Source: Pararcticibacter amylolyticus (GTDB taxonomy: Bacteria > Bacteroidota > Bacteroidia > Sphingobacteriales > Sphingobacteriaceae). Taken from it: 64,000 nucleotides of DNA. Below the pieces are notes generated by a model. The model was not told the origin of the DNA and did not search any database. It was given only the letters and a program-made list of their open reading frames with translations. The stretch's first letter is position 1. Each line of letters starts with the position of its first letter. Location of the stretch: contig NZ_QEAS01000011.1 in assembly GCF_003130405.1 (NCBI RefSeq), positions 21,536 to 85,535 of the forward strand, written 5' to 3'. Shown piece after piece: positions 35,388 to 43,543 of the stretch. A program made the position numbers and the translations under genes.

Positions 35388-35532
35388 GATGAGAATGATT
35401 AGTTTGTTCCTTACGGGACGAATTTATATTTAAATCGCTGAAGAAAAAGTGATTGTAATCATATCACAGGAAGAGGGGTTGCCGGGTTCAGGTTCATGCG
35501 CCGTAACAGCAGCACGGCGCATGAGGGTAATT

Positions 35533-36231
35533 TTAAATGGATGGAGCCTGCTGGTATGCAGACCATAGTTCGTCGACCGTTTTTCCGGTATATTTCTTCC
35601 AGATCTGATCTGTATACATCCTGGTCCTCATAGCCAGGTCCAGCTTCTTTACAAAGTTCTTGTCGTATTTATTTTCTATCCACACTAAAAATCTTGCTGT
35701 CACCCTGTAGGCATCTGTGTATTTATGTGATTGTTTCAATTCAGGCAACGACCACCCGGCGGCGGTATTGTTCACTCCCATCCTGAAGCGGACATAATCT
35801 GCAATCCCTTCCGTTACCCATCCCGGGCCGGCATGGTTAGGATAAGCCTGCACAATATGCATCCCTTCGTGAGTGACCACATCAATATCTTCGGGATTTT
35901 TAGTAAGCCATTCAGGATTGAACCAGACAGTTCCGTTGGCTGCCGCCGCCACACCATCGTAGCCGGGATCAATAATAAATGTTACTTCTTTCGAAGCTTC
36001 TTTGTTATATTTTTTGGCCTCGGCAGGATAGACCGTAAAAAAGGTCTCTTTCAGCCGGTTCAGGGTCTGTTCGCTGAACCCGGGCGATTTGTTTACCAGG
36101 TTCAGTGTAAACCCTTTTTTCCTGATTGTGTCTGCACTGACGATCTTTGCTGTTTGCTCCTGAGCCAGCGCGGGACGGAATAAGCAAAGAGATAGAATCA
36201 CTGTCAGAGTGATTGTTGCGGATGATTTCAT
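35533..36231 (-). CDS. Secreted basic secretory protein-type metallopeptidase (PF04450)
   Basis: The 232-residue protein has a signal peptide ending RPALAQEQ. The zinc-peptidase motif is VTHEGMHIVQ (His121, Glu122, His125), followed by GPGWVTEGIADYVRFRMG, which supplies the third ligand region of the BSP family. ESAYQQ-type ends (WKKYTGKTVDELWSAYQQ) are also typical. It is probably a secreted protease. It is divergent from the two-component system, whose upstream repeat array could also affect it. Confidence 0.86.
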   Translation of the reverse strand: MKSSATITLTVILSLCLFRPALAQEQTAKIVSADTIRKKGFTLNLVNKSPGFSEQTLNRLKETFFTVYPAEAKKYNKEASKEVTFIIDPGYDGVAAAANGTVWFNPEWLTKNPEDIDVVTHEGMHIVQAYPNHAGPGWVTEGIADYVRFRMGVNNTAAGWSLPELKQSHKYTDAYRVTARFLVWIENKYDKNFVKKLDLAMRTRMYTDQIWKKYTGKTVDELWSAYQQAPSI

Positions 36232-36365
36232 ATTTTTTTATGGGTTAATATATATTGCATTATATCGTTCCCCGGAGGCGTTGAGCAGCGGCATCACCAG
36301 TTTTCGGAGCGGCCAGCTTCTGTAAAATCCCGGGCAAACAAACATATTTGAAAAATGCGCTTATT

Positions 36366-36437
36366 TTTGTTAACAGTCATTTAATGTTTGTTAACGCCCT
36401 TGTGATTTTTGTTAATGAGTTCTTAATTAAATGTTAA
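36366..36437. promoter_or_regulatory. Phased TTTGTTAA repeat array, likely response-regulator sites
   Basis: TTTGTTAA occurs at 36366, 36387 and 36408, exactly 21 bp apart, with AATGTTAA at 36430 (22 bp). Weaker TTAA-ending half-sites lie midway (36377 and 36419). TTAA recurs at about 10.5-bp steps, placing sites on one face of the helix, as OmpR/PhoB-type regulators require. The array ends 55 bp before the kinase start. Confidence 0.6.
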
Positions 36438-36492
36438 TGCGAGGAATGACGACTTAAATGCAAGTATTTTTGGAAAGAAACCAGCATTCTTC

Positions 36493-37902
36493 ATGAGATA
36501 TATCCGGTTAATTGCTTCTTTAAGCTTTATTTTGCTGATCACCGTGTTGTTCTATCTTACCTATAATACGTTTGTCCTTAATGACCGGCAATATCAGATA
36601 ACCGAAAAGAATCTCCTTTCGGGATTGTATACCGGAAAGATCAAGAACGATAATATTTATCCGGGAGGATCTAAGATCCTTAGCCGATATCTGTACCAGC
36701 AAAAAGAGCAGCTGGAAGCACATTATGCTAAATCATCTTCGGCTGATAACGAATATGCTCATCTGGTATTAAAAAGACTCTTCTCTGAACTGAGGGCTGC
36801 CAACCCGATGGATTCTATCTTCAGCGGGATCAAAAAGAAATATCAGCTGAAGCCGGAGCTGGAATATCTGCTCACGGTCAATTCTATCAAAATAAGCCGG
36901 GATGATCATCCTGTATTTCTATTTGATCAGAACAAGCACTATTCTTTTTTACCTGACAAATATCAAAGCAGCCGGGGATATATTTTAGGGGGAAATCTGA
37001 AGTCTCCTTTAGCGCAAAACCTGATTTCCGGGCTGACAGTCACCTCTACAGACGGGGTGCGTTCTTTTGAAGTTGGTTTTTCTTTTCATGCAGATAAGAA
37101 CGACCGCAACTGGCAGATCTTTAAAGCCACAGTTCCGGCCTTTGTGCTGGCGCTGCTTGCCTCGCTTTCGGTACTGCTTATTTACTATATCACCTATCGG
37201 AACTGGATCAGGGTAAAACGTCTCGCAGAGATGAAAACGGATTTTGTGGATAGTATCACCCATGAGTTTCACACCCCGATCGCTACGATTATGGTGGCTA
37301 ATAAAAGCCTTCAGAATGACCGTGTGCTGGCTGATGCCGATAAGGTGAAATCTTTGTCGAATGTCATATTCAGACAATCCAGGCGCCTTGAGCTACTGTT
37401 TGGCCAGGTGCTCGATATAGCGCGCCTGGACCATGTGACCCTCGAAAAATCGCATGAAATGCTGAATGAACTGGTGGAAGAGATTGTTGACGATTATCGT
37501 CTGAAAGCAGAGGTTGAAGATGTCAGGATCTACCTGTCGACCATACCGGGTGACGTAAAAGTTTCGCTAAACCGGTTTTGGTTTACAACAATGCTTTTTA
37601 ACATCTTTGACAACGCCGTCAAATATAATGACAAGCCCGAGAAACTAATCAATGTGGAAATGGTGCAGCACAAGGGCGAGGTTTTGCTCCGGATATCGGA
37701 TAACGGAGTGGGAATGGACAGGGAAATGGTGACATATATTTTTGAAAAGTTCTACAGGGTTCAGAGGAAGGAATTGGACCATATCCCAGGACTCGGCCTG
37801 GGTTTGTACTATGCGCAGCAATGTGTCAGGGCCCATGGATGGAAGATGGAAGTAAAAAGTGAGGTCAATACCGGCACTGAATTCAGCATATTTATCTCCT
37901 GA
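36493..37902 (+). CDS. Membrane sensor histidine kinase
   Basis: The 469-residue kinase has a membrane helix at about 5-25 and a periplasmic sensor domain of about 185 residues without a recognised family. A second helix lies at about 217-237 (FVLALLASLSVLLIYYITY). HisKA follows, with DSITHEFHTPIATIMVANKS and phosphoacceptor His257. The ATPase domain has FNIFDNAVKYNDKP, ISDNGVGMDREMV, and IPGLGLGLYYAQQCVRAHG. It is followed after 3 bp by its response regulator. The phased repeats upstream suggest autoregulation. Confidence 0.92.
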   Translation: MRYIRLIASLSFILLITVLFYLTYNTFVLNDRQYQITEKNLLSGLYTGKIKNDNIYPGGSKILSRYLYQQKEQLEAHYAKSSSADNEYAHLVLKRLFSELRAANPMDSIFSGIKKKYQLKPELEYLLTVNSIKISRDDHPVFLFDQNKHYSFLPDKYQSSRGYILGGNLKSPLAQNLISGLTVTSTDGVRSFEVGFSFHADKNDRNWQIFKATVPAFVLALLASLSVLLIYYITYRNWIRVKRLAEMKTDFVDSITHEFHTPIATIMVANKSLQNDRVLADADKVKSLSNVIFRQSRRLELLFGQVLDIARLDHVTLEKSHEMLNELVEEIVDDYRLKAEVEDVRIYLSTIPGDVKVSLNRFWFTTMLFNIFDNAVKYNDKPEKLINVEMVQHKGEVLLRISDNGVGMDREMVTYIFEKFYRVQRKELDHIPGLGLGLYYAQQCVRAHGWKMEVKSEVNTGTEFSIFIS

Positions 37903-37905
37903 TCA

Positions 37906-38640
37906 ATGATAACAAAGGTTCTGTACGTAGAGGATGAAGCTGACCTGGGGAATGTCACCCAGCAGTATCTTGAACTCATGGATTTTGAGGTTACGTGGTT
38001 TACCGCTGCACGGCCTGCATTGTCTTTTTTTGAAAAACACTCGTCGGATTACCAGGTAGTGATCCTGGATATTCAGCTGCCTGATATGAATGGTTTTGAC
38101 CTGGCTGAACAGTTACTGGCAGTGGATCCATCGGCATATCTGATCTTTCTTACTTCACGGAAAGAAAAGGAGCAAAGGTTGCAGGGATTGAAAATTGGTG
38201 CCGTAGATTATATTACAAAGCCATTTGATGCCGACGAACTGGTCCTGAAAGTTCGTAACATGGTAAAACATCGGGGAAAGCTTCCTGCCGTTGTGCCGGT
38301 TGAAACAAAAAGATCAGCGGAGGAGATCTCTTTTGGTGATATGCGGCTGCGAAAATCGAGATTAACTCTCTCATTATCCGATAATCGTACAGTATCACTC
38401 ACCCAGAGAGAAGCCGAACTGATAGAGTATTTTTGCCGCAGGCCCAATGAAATTATCAGGAGAGAAGATATCCTGAAGGATCTCTGGGGAGACGACAGCT
38501 ATTTTCTTGGCAGAAGCCTGGATGTATTTATCTCAAGGCTTCGGAAGCTTTTCCGTGAATCAGATACCGTGAGAATTGAAAATGTACACGGAGTTGGCTT
38601 TGTTTTTACGGTCGATGCATCTTCCGGTAAACTAATGTAG
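37906..38640 (+). CDS. OmpR-family response regulator
   Basis: The 244-residue protein has a receiver domain (about 1-120) with VLYVEDEADLGNVT, phosphoacceptor Asp55 in VVILDIQLPDMNG, and conserved Lys in DYITKPFDADELV. A winged-helix Trans_reg_C domain covers about 145-240 (LTQREAELIEYFCRRPNEII, SLDVFISRLRKLF, NVHGVGFVF). It is the cognate partner of the preceding kinase. Its last 9 bp overlap the convergent CorC-like gene. The TTTGTTAA array upstream of the kinase is a natural candidate for its binding site. Confidence 0.93.
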   Translation: MITKVLYVEDEADLGNVTQQYLELMDFEVTWFTAARPALSFFEKHSSDYQVVILDIQLPDMNGFDLAEQLLAVDPSAYLIFLTSRKEKEQRLQGLKIGAVDYITKPFDADELVLKVRNMVKHRGKLPAVVPVETKRSAEEISFGDMRLRKSRLTLSLSDNRTVSLTQREAELIEYFCRRPNEIIRREDILKDLWGDDSYFLGRSLDVFISRLRKLFRESDTVRIENVHGVGFVFTVDASSGKLM

Positions 38641-39903
38641 CCTGGTTACGATGATTTTATCGATCCGCTGTTCATCCATATCCACTATTTCAATCTCAAA
38701 GTTGCGCCATGTTAGTTTTTCGCCGGCTACCGGGATGTGGTGCAGTTTTTCCAGCACAAGCCCGGCGACAGTAGAAAATCCGCTTTCTTCCTCGTCTTCC
38801 TCAAGCTCAAAGTACCGGAGGAATTCAAAAAACGAATACTGCCCGTCTATAAGCCACGAATTTTCATCTCTTTGTACTAACTGGTATTCTTCTTCATAAT
38901 ATTCAGGATGTTCGCCAACCAGTGCGTCCAGGACATCGTTTATCGTCACCATGCCTTCTAAAGATCCATACTCGTCAATCACAATTGCATAATGCATCCG
39001 GCTGGTTTTAAATAATTCCAGCACTTTATAAGCAGGGGTGTTCTCATGGATGAAAAGCGGTTTTCTTTTATAGTCAAGGATGTTGAAATCTTCTTCTTTA
39101 TGAAGATTGATAAAAAGTTCCTTTGAAAAGACGATTCCCTGAAGCTTGTCGAGGCTTTTATCGGCTACCGGATAAACAGAATGTTTCTCCTGTTCTGCCT
39201 TCTTTCTTATCGATTCAAGACTGTCATTCACATCAAACCAGGCAAGTTCAGTCCGGTGCGTCATCAGCTCCCTGACCTTGCGGTCGCCAAGAGCAAACAC
39301 CCGCCGCACGATATCCTGCTCTATCTCCTCTATCACCCCCCGGGCTGCACTCTCATGTATCATCGCATTGATCTCCTCCTCCGAAATAGAGTCCGATTTT
39401 TCCTTTATCCCCAGGATCTTCAGAAAGAAGTCATTCGTTATCCCCAGCAGCCAGATGAAAGGTTTCGCTACTGCCGATATAAAATACATGGGCCCTGCTA
39501 TAAGCGAAGAAATGGCTTCGGGATAAGCCAGTCCGATTCTTTTTGGCAGCAGCTCCCCGAATACAATAGAGAAGAAAGTGATAATGATCACCACGGCGGC
39601 CACTGAAAGACTGTCTGCTGCCGGCCGTAAAAATTCTACGTTCTCAATCATTGCTTTCAGATCACTGGTGATCGTGTTGCCGCTAAAAATACCGGTAAGA
39701 ATCCCAATGAGGGTAATTCCGATCTGAACTGTAGAAAGAAATGTATTAGGATTGCCTGACAGATTCAGGGCCTGCTGTGCTCCTTTCGATCCTTTCCTTA
39801 CCGCACTTTCGAGTTTATACCGCTTGGACGATACCAGGGCGATTTCGCTCATGGAAAAAATGCCGTTTAAAAGGATCAGAAGAATAATAATTAAAATTTC
39901 CAT
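38632..39903 (-). CDS. Hemolysin-family/CorC-type protein with DUF21 and CBS domains
   Basis: The 423-residue membrane protein has an N-terminal DUF21 (CNNM) membrane domain (about 1-195) with FSGNTITSDL and VFGELLPKRIGLAYPE. A CBS pair follows at about 205-325 (VRELMTHRTELAWF, MHYAIVIDEYGSLEGMVTIND). The C-terminus is a CorC_HlyC domain (about 340-420). Family members are linked to Mg2+/Co2+ homeostasis or divalent-cation efflux. The hemolysin name is historical. It ends 9 bp inside the response-regulator gene on the other strand. Confidence 0.9.
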   Translation of the reverse strand: MEILIIILLILLNGIFSMSEIALVSSKRYKLESAVRKGSKGAQQALNLSGNPNTFLSTVQIGITLIGILTGIFSGNTITSDLKAMIENVEFLRPAADSLSVAAVVIIITFFSIVFGELLPKRIGLAYPEAISSLIAGPMYFISAVAKPFIWLLGITNDFFLKILGIKEKSDSISEEEINAMIHESAARGVIEEIEQDIVRRVFALGDRKVRELMTHRTELAWFDVNDSLESIRKKAEQEKHSVYPVADKSLDKLQGIVFSKELFINLHKEEDFNILDYKRKPLFIHENTPAYKVLELFKTSRMHYAIVIDEYGSLEGMVTINDVLDALVGEHPEYYEEEYQLVQRDENSWLIDGQYSFFEFLRYFELEEDEEESGFSTVAGLVLEKLHHIPVAGEKLTWRNFEIEIVDMDEQRIDKIIVTRLH

Positions 39904-40000
39904 ATCTCATTAACCAGGGCCATAGCCTTCGGATAAATTAATGCAAATTTGCTCAATTATATCGGACTACCCCCATTATCTGTGAAAAAGATACATTAAA

Positions 40001-40034
40001 TTGCTTTCGGCTGCCTTGCTGTAAAGTATATTTG
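40001..40034 (+). promoter_or_regulatory. Candidate promoter: TTG and TATATTTG
   Basis: TATATTTG (40027-40034) matches the Bacteroidota -7 element and lies 17 bp before the Crp-type start codon. A TTG (40001-40003) lies 23 bp upstream, a little far for the -33 element. Confidence 0.45.
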
Positions 40035-40051
40035 AGTCTCAACTGATACAT

Positions 40052-40627
40052 ATGTCTGATCTGTTCAGGAAGCACCTGGAAAAGTTTATCGAAGTAGATG
40101 ACAGCGAATTTGATGCCATTCTGCGGTATTTCACACTGGAGAAAGTGACGAAGAAAGAGAACCTGATGATGGCGGGATCGGTATGCCGCTCGCATTTTTT
40201 TGTATTACAAGGCTGCCTGAGAAAGTTCTTTATTAATGAAAAGGGGATAGAGCAGACCACGGAGTTTGCTATCGAGAACTGGTGGCTCACAGACAACCTG
40301 GCTTACGAGCAGCAGGGCACTTCGGAATTTTACATCCAGGCCGTCGAAAGATCCGAAGTATTGACAATCAGCAAACCTTCGCAGGATAAACTGCTTCAGG
40401 ACATACCCAAAATGGAACGTTACTTCCGTTTCATTTATCAGCGGGCTTACGCTGCCTCTCAGATGAGGATCAAATATCTTTACGATTTTTCCCGTGAGGA
40501 ACTTTACTTTCATTTTCTCGACCGGTATCCCGCATTTATTCAGCGAATCCCCCAGTATCTTATCGCTTCCTTTCTGGGCTTTACCCCCGAGTATCTGAGT
40601 GAGATCAGGGCAAAAAAGCGTTCTTAA
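40052..40627 (+). CDS. Crp/Fnr-family transcriptional regulator
   Basis: The 191-residue protein has a cyclic-nucleotide-binding-like sensor fold (about 10-125; FFVLQGCLRKFFINEKGIEQ, FAIENWWLTDNLAYEQQ). A short helix-turn-helix C-terminus follows (YLIASFLGFTPEYLSEIRAK). No cysteine cluster for Fe-S binding or conserved cAMP motif is seen, which is usual for this Bacteroidota subgroup. It lies 73 bp upstream of the AhpD-like gene, the probable target. Confidence 0.9.
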   Translation: MSDLFRKHLEKFIEVDDSEFDAILRYFTLEKVTKKENLMMAGSVCRSHFFVLQGCLRKFFINEKGIEQTTEFAIENWWLTDNLAYEQQGTSEFYIQAVERSEVLTISKPSQDKLLQDIPKMERYFRFIYQRAYAASQMRIKYLYDFSREELYFHFLDRYPAFIQRIPQYLIASFLGFTPEYLSEIRAKKRS

Positions 40628-40700
40628 ACCAGTTTAAGATAATTGGCTCCCGGCTTTCTGATCTTTGTTGTGTAATCATTAACAATTAAAAAATCAGAAT

Positions 40701-41144
40701 ATGGAAAAGAGAATAAACATCATCGAAACACAGCCGCAGGCAGTGAAAGCAATCTATGGTCTTGAGCAATATCTTAACTCCGGGCGGGTCAGCAAATCAC
40801 ACCGTGAACTACTGAAGATCCGTGCTTCGCAGATCAACGGATGTGCTTTCTGCCTGGATATGCATACGAAAGATGCGCTGAAGATGGGCGAAACGCCGCA
40901 AAGGATCTTTTTACTGAATGCCTGGAAAGAGACAGATCTGTTTACTGAGGAAGAGAAAGCCGTCCTCGCCGTTACCGAAGAAGTCACCCTGATCAGTCAG
41001 CATGGCTTAACACAAGACACGTACAGGAAAGCCCTGGAGTTTTTCGACGAAGACTATCTTTCTCAGCTCATCATAGCTGTAGTAGCGATTAATGCCTGGA
41101 ACAGACTGGCTATTTCGAGCCTGTTGCCCGTTCCGAATAATTAG
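40701..41144 (+). CDS. AhpD-like carboxymuconolactone decarboxylase family protein
   Basis: The 147-residue protein has the AhpD-like active-site motif INGCAFCLDMHTKDA (CxxC followed by His three residues later), which gives peroxidatic or disulfide chemistry in this fold. The family name is historical and decarboxylase activity is not expected. In Bacteroidota these genes commonly follow a Crp-type regulator, as here. The 3' end overlaps the convergent esterase gene by 35 bp. Confidence 0.88.
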   Translation: MEKRINIIETQPQAVKAIYGLEQYLNSGRVSKSHRELLKIRASQINGCAFCLDMHTKDALKMGETPQRIFLLNAWKETDLFTEEEKAVLAVTEEVTLISQHGLTQDTYRKALEFFDEDYLSQLIIAVVAINAWNRLAISSLLPVPNN

Positions 41145-42249
41145 TGGATGCATCATGCTGAATTTTGCTGCGGTACCGCACGATTTCCGGGCTGTCCGGG
41201 TAAAGTTCAGCCGCCATTCTGAAAAAATCACTGGCCTTGTCTGGTCTTCCGATCTTCAGGCAATAAGATCCCATCCAGTCAAGCCAGCTTTCAGAGGGTC
41301 GGAATTGATGATGAAGGTCATTTGAAAGCCTTTCGAAACTCTTTGTAACCAATGACGGATCTTTTACCGCCTGCTTTACGTGGATCCGGTGCTGCCCGAA
41401 GATAAATTTCAGGGCATCGTAAGATGCTGGTACCGGTACAGTACCATGGTCATCGTCCGGATAATACTGATACTTATATTTCAGGCCTGCCGGCTTATAT
41501 TTATCCAGCAACTGGTGGAATGCAATGTTTGAACGGGCCATGTCTGTCGTGGTGTCTTCGGGAACAGATTCTTTAAATGCCCGCCCGGTGAACAGTACTA
41601 CCCCCTTAAACTCCCTTTTTTTAAAGAGGCTGTCGGCTTGTTTTAACAAGAGGGTATTATCCCACCAGAGACTTGGATCAATCGCGATATAGGCATTGAA
41701 CAGGGGCGTATGGTTCAGGAGGATATTAACTGCTGTCAGTCCGCCAAAAGAATGGCCGGTAAGAATCCTGTAGTCATCGGTACGGTAACTTGAGTTGATG
41801 TGGGGGATCAGTTCCTCTTCAAGAAAACGAATAAAGCTGGCATTCCCGCCGCTGTTTTTGTAGAGTGGCACTGATTTGTCAAAGAAAGCTTCCCTGGAAG
41901 AATTCGAAGGGGTCAGGTCCCGGGTACGGTCGGTGTTCAAAATACCGACTATGATCATCTGAGGTACTTTTGAATAGGCCCCGCTTGCAAGTGCTTGTGC
42001 CATTCCGGTAAATGAATGAAAATTAGCGTCTCCATCAAGAAGATAGACAACCGGGTACTTCGCCGGAGCATATTTTGTAGAATAGTAATCTGGTGGTAAA
42101 GAGACCCAGTATTCTCTCACTTCATTCAGAATATGCGATTTCAGTTTATGTTTGGTGCCGATGGTGACAGAGTTAGACTGCATCTGGTCCTGCCCTTTAA
42201 CTCCGCATATTAAAAATATAGTAATTACCAGTAATGCGATTGGTTTCAT
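41110..42249 (-). CDS. Enterochelin-esterase-like alpha/beta hydrolase
   Basis: The 379-residue exported protein has a signal peptide ending GVKGQDQ. The esterase D/Fes-type fold is shown by KYPVVYLLDGDANFHSFTGM, the nucleophile elbow GHSFGGLTAV (Ser167) and DDDHGTVPVPASYDAL, with the catalytic His. The C-terminal 90 residues are helical and look like a TPR-like tail (ESWLDWMGSYCLKIGRPDKA). As last gene after a siderophore receptor and a PepSY protein, it probably releases iron from, or processes, a siderophore. The 3' end overlaps the AhpD-like gene by 35 bp. Confidence 0.87.
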   Translation of the reverse strand: MKPIALLVITIFLICGVKGQDQMQSNSVTIGTKHKLKSHILNEVREYWVSLPPDYYSTKYAPAKYPVVYLLDGDANFHSFTGMAQALASGAYSKVPQMIIVGILNTDRTRDLTPSNSSREAFFDKSVPLYKNSGGNASFIRFLEEELIPHINSSYRTDDYRILTGHSFGGLTAVNILLNHTPLFNAYIAIDPSLWWDNTLLLKQADSLFKKREFKGVVLFTGRAFKESVPEDTTTDMARSNIAFHQLLDKYKPAGLKYKYQYYPDDDHGTVPVPASYDALKFIFGQHRIHVKQAVKDPSLVTKSFERLSNDLHHQFRPSESWLDWMGSYCLKIGRPDKASDFFRMAAELYPDSPEIVRYRSKIQHDASTNYSERATGSK

Positions 42250-42271
42250 TGAAAATAAATACTGAATGAAA

Positions 42272-43492
42272 TTAGTTAACAGCGTGGTTCTGCGGTGTAA
42301 TGGTACGCTCAGCAGAATTACTTTTCCCTAGTCTTTGTGGCCTCTTCTTTTTATTTCGCCTTCCCCACCAGATATAAAAGCCTGTTATGGGAAGGCTCGT
42401 CGCAATCAGCCCGCCTGTAAAGGTGACCAGCTTCCCAAACCAGCCCATCCATGTCCCCATATGAAGTGACCAGTAAGTGTTTTCAATATTCTCGTGCAGG
42501 ATTGCTCCCTCGGGAATGTTAAGGGTTGCTCCCGTATAACGGTCTGCAAATACTGGAAAATTGCCATCCTGGCTTTTCAAGCCTGCCATACGCGTAAGTG
42601 AAAACATATAGTAGCCGGCCGAGTCAAGTGTATAGGTCGACACCCGTGCTTCCTGTGCCCATGGCTGGTCCGCAAATGCCCGGTCTATGATCCTGTAAAG
42701 GTCCTGCGGCTGTTTTTCCCGTTTAAAAGCGGGCAATTTCTTCTCCCAGGCATGTGACGGATCGCCGCCAAACGAGGATACTGTAAATCCGGCAAGAGGC
42801 TTGAAGGCAATAATCAGGCCTGTTATGGTCAGGATGGCGACAACTGTAAGAGAATAAAAGCCCAGTACGTTATGGAGGTCATAGTTGAGTCTCCTGAACC
42901 TTGCTTTCCATTTGATCCTGAAGCTTTGCTCTCGGGTGGTTTTAGTCCATTTTGCAGGCCACCAGAGAATCAGCCCCGTGATCAGTTCGACAAGGAAAAT
43001 AATCGTTGCAATGTCAATGATCCACTCTCCTGTGCCATGCCAGAGAAGCGAGTTATGCAGGTGCGCAGTGATATAGAAGAAATAGATCGTGCCGTCGTCT
43101 TTCAGGATCCTGCCGGTATAGGGATCCATATAAACCAGGCGCAATCCCTTTTTTTTATCAAACGAATTGAATTTTACAGTCCTGGCCGGGTCGCGGTAAG
43201 TTACCATGTATCCCGGGTTTCTCCTTTCTGGGTATTCTTTCCTGAAGCCTGCGATCAGGGTCTCTACAGGCAATTTTTCCTTCTTTACGTGTTGTACATA
43301 CAGAACATCCCTGTTCGCAAAGTTTATTATTTCGTCGCAATAGACGATAATCGTACCGGTGAGGCATACAACGATCAGTATAATCGCAGAAATGAGGCTT
43401 GGCCATAGATGAATCCAGGCTATAAATTTACCGAAAGCAGATTTAGAGCCTTTCTTTGGCGGAGCGTCATTCGGTTTTCTTCTGATTCTCAT
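42272..43492 (-). CDS. PepSY-associated TM helix protein
   Basis: The 406-residue membrane protein has an N-terminal helix (WPSLISAIILIVVCLTGTIIVY) and a PepSY segment in the periplasm. Further helices lie at about 160-185, 205-235 and 345-380 (WSLHMGTWMGWFGKLVTFTGG, LPITGFYIWWGRR). Conserved His residues in HLHNSLLWHGTGEW and LHMG resemble haem or metal sites in PepSY_TM ferric reductases. The position between a TonB siderophore receptor and an esterase supports an iron-reduction role. An intrinsic-terminator-like hairpin lies just upstream of its start. Confidence 0.9.
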   Translation of the reverse strand: MRIRRKPNDAPPKKGSKSAFGKFIAWIHLWPSLISAIILIVVCLTGTIIVYCDEIINFANRDVLYVQHVKKEKLPVETLIAGFRKEYPERRNPGYMVTYRDPARTVKFNSFDKKKGLRLVYMDPYTGRILKDDGTIYFFYITAHLHNSLLWHGTGEWIIDIATIIFLVELITGLILWWPAKWTKTTREQSFRIKWKARFRRLNYDLHNVLGFYSLTVVAILTITGLIIAFKPLAGFTVSSFGGDPSHAWEKKLPAFKREKQPQDLYRIIDRAFADQPWAQEARVSTYTLDSAGYYMFSLTRMAGLKSQDGNFPVFADRYTGATLNIPEGAILHENIENTYWSLHMGTWMGWFGKLVTFTGGLIATSLPITGFYIWWGRRNKKKRPQRLGKSNSAERTITPQNHAVN

Positions 43493-43508
43493 TTATCTTT
43501 AATTTAAA

Positions 43509-43537
43509 AAGCCCGGCACCTGAAAGATGCCGGGTTT
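43509..43537 (-). terminator. Terminator-like hairpin between receptor and PepSY genes
   Basis: On the minus strand, AAACCCGGCA and TGCCGGGCTT pair with one G-U and are followed by a T run. It sits in the 51-bp gap after the TonB receptor, so it may end most receptor transcripts or attenuate read-through into the PepSY and esterase genes. Confidence 0.6.
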
Positions 43538-43543
43538 CATTAA

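Noticed and set aside
41110-41144. A frameshift or misread stop causing the 35-bp overlap of the AhpD-like and esterase genes
   Set aside because: Both proteins have normal family lengths and intact C-terminal motifs, so a real overlap is simpler.
42872-43408. A 178-codon plus-strand frame inside the PepSY gene
   Set aside because: It is antisense to a membrane protein with conserved helices, and its composition (Cys, Pro, Phe-rich) is that of a shadow frame.
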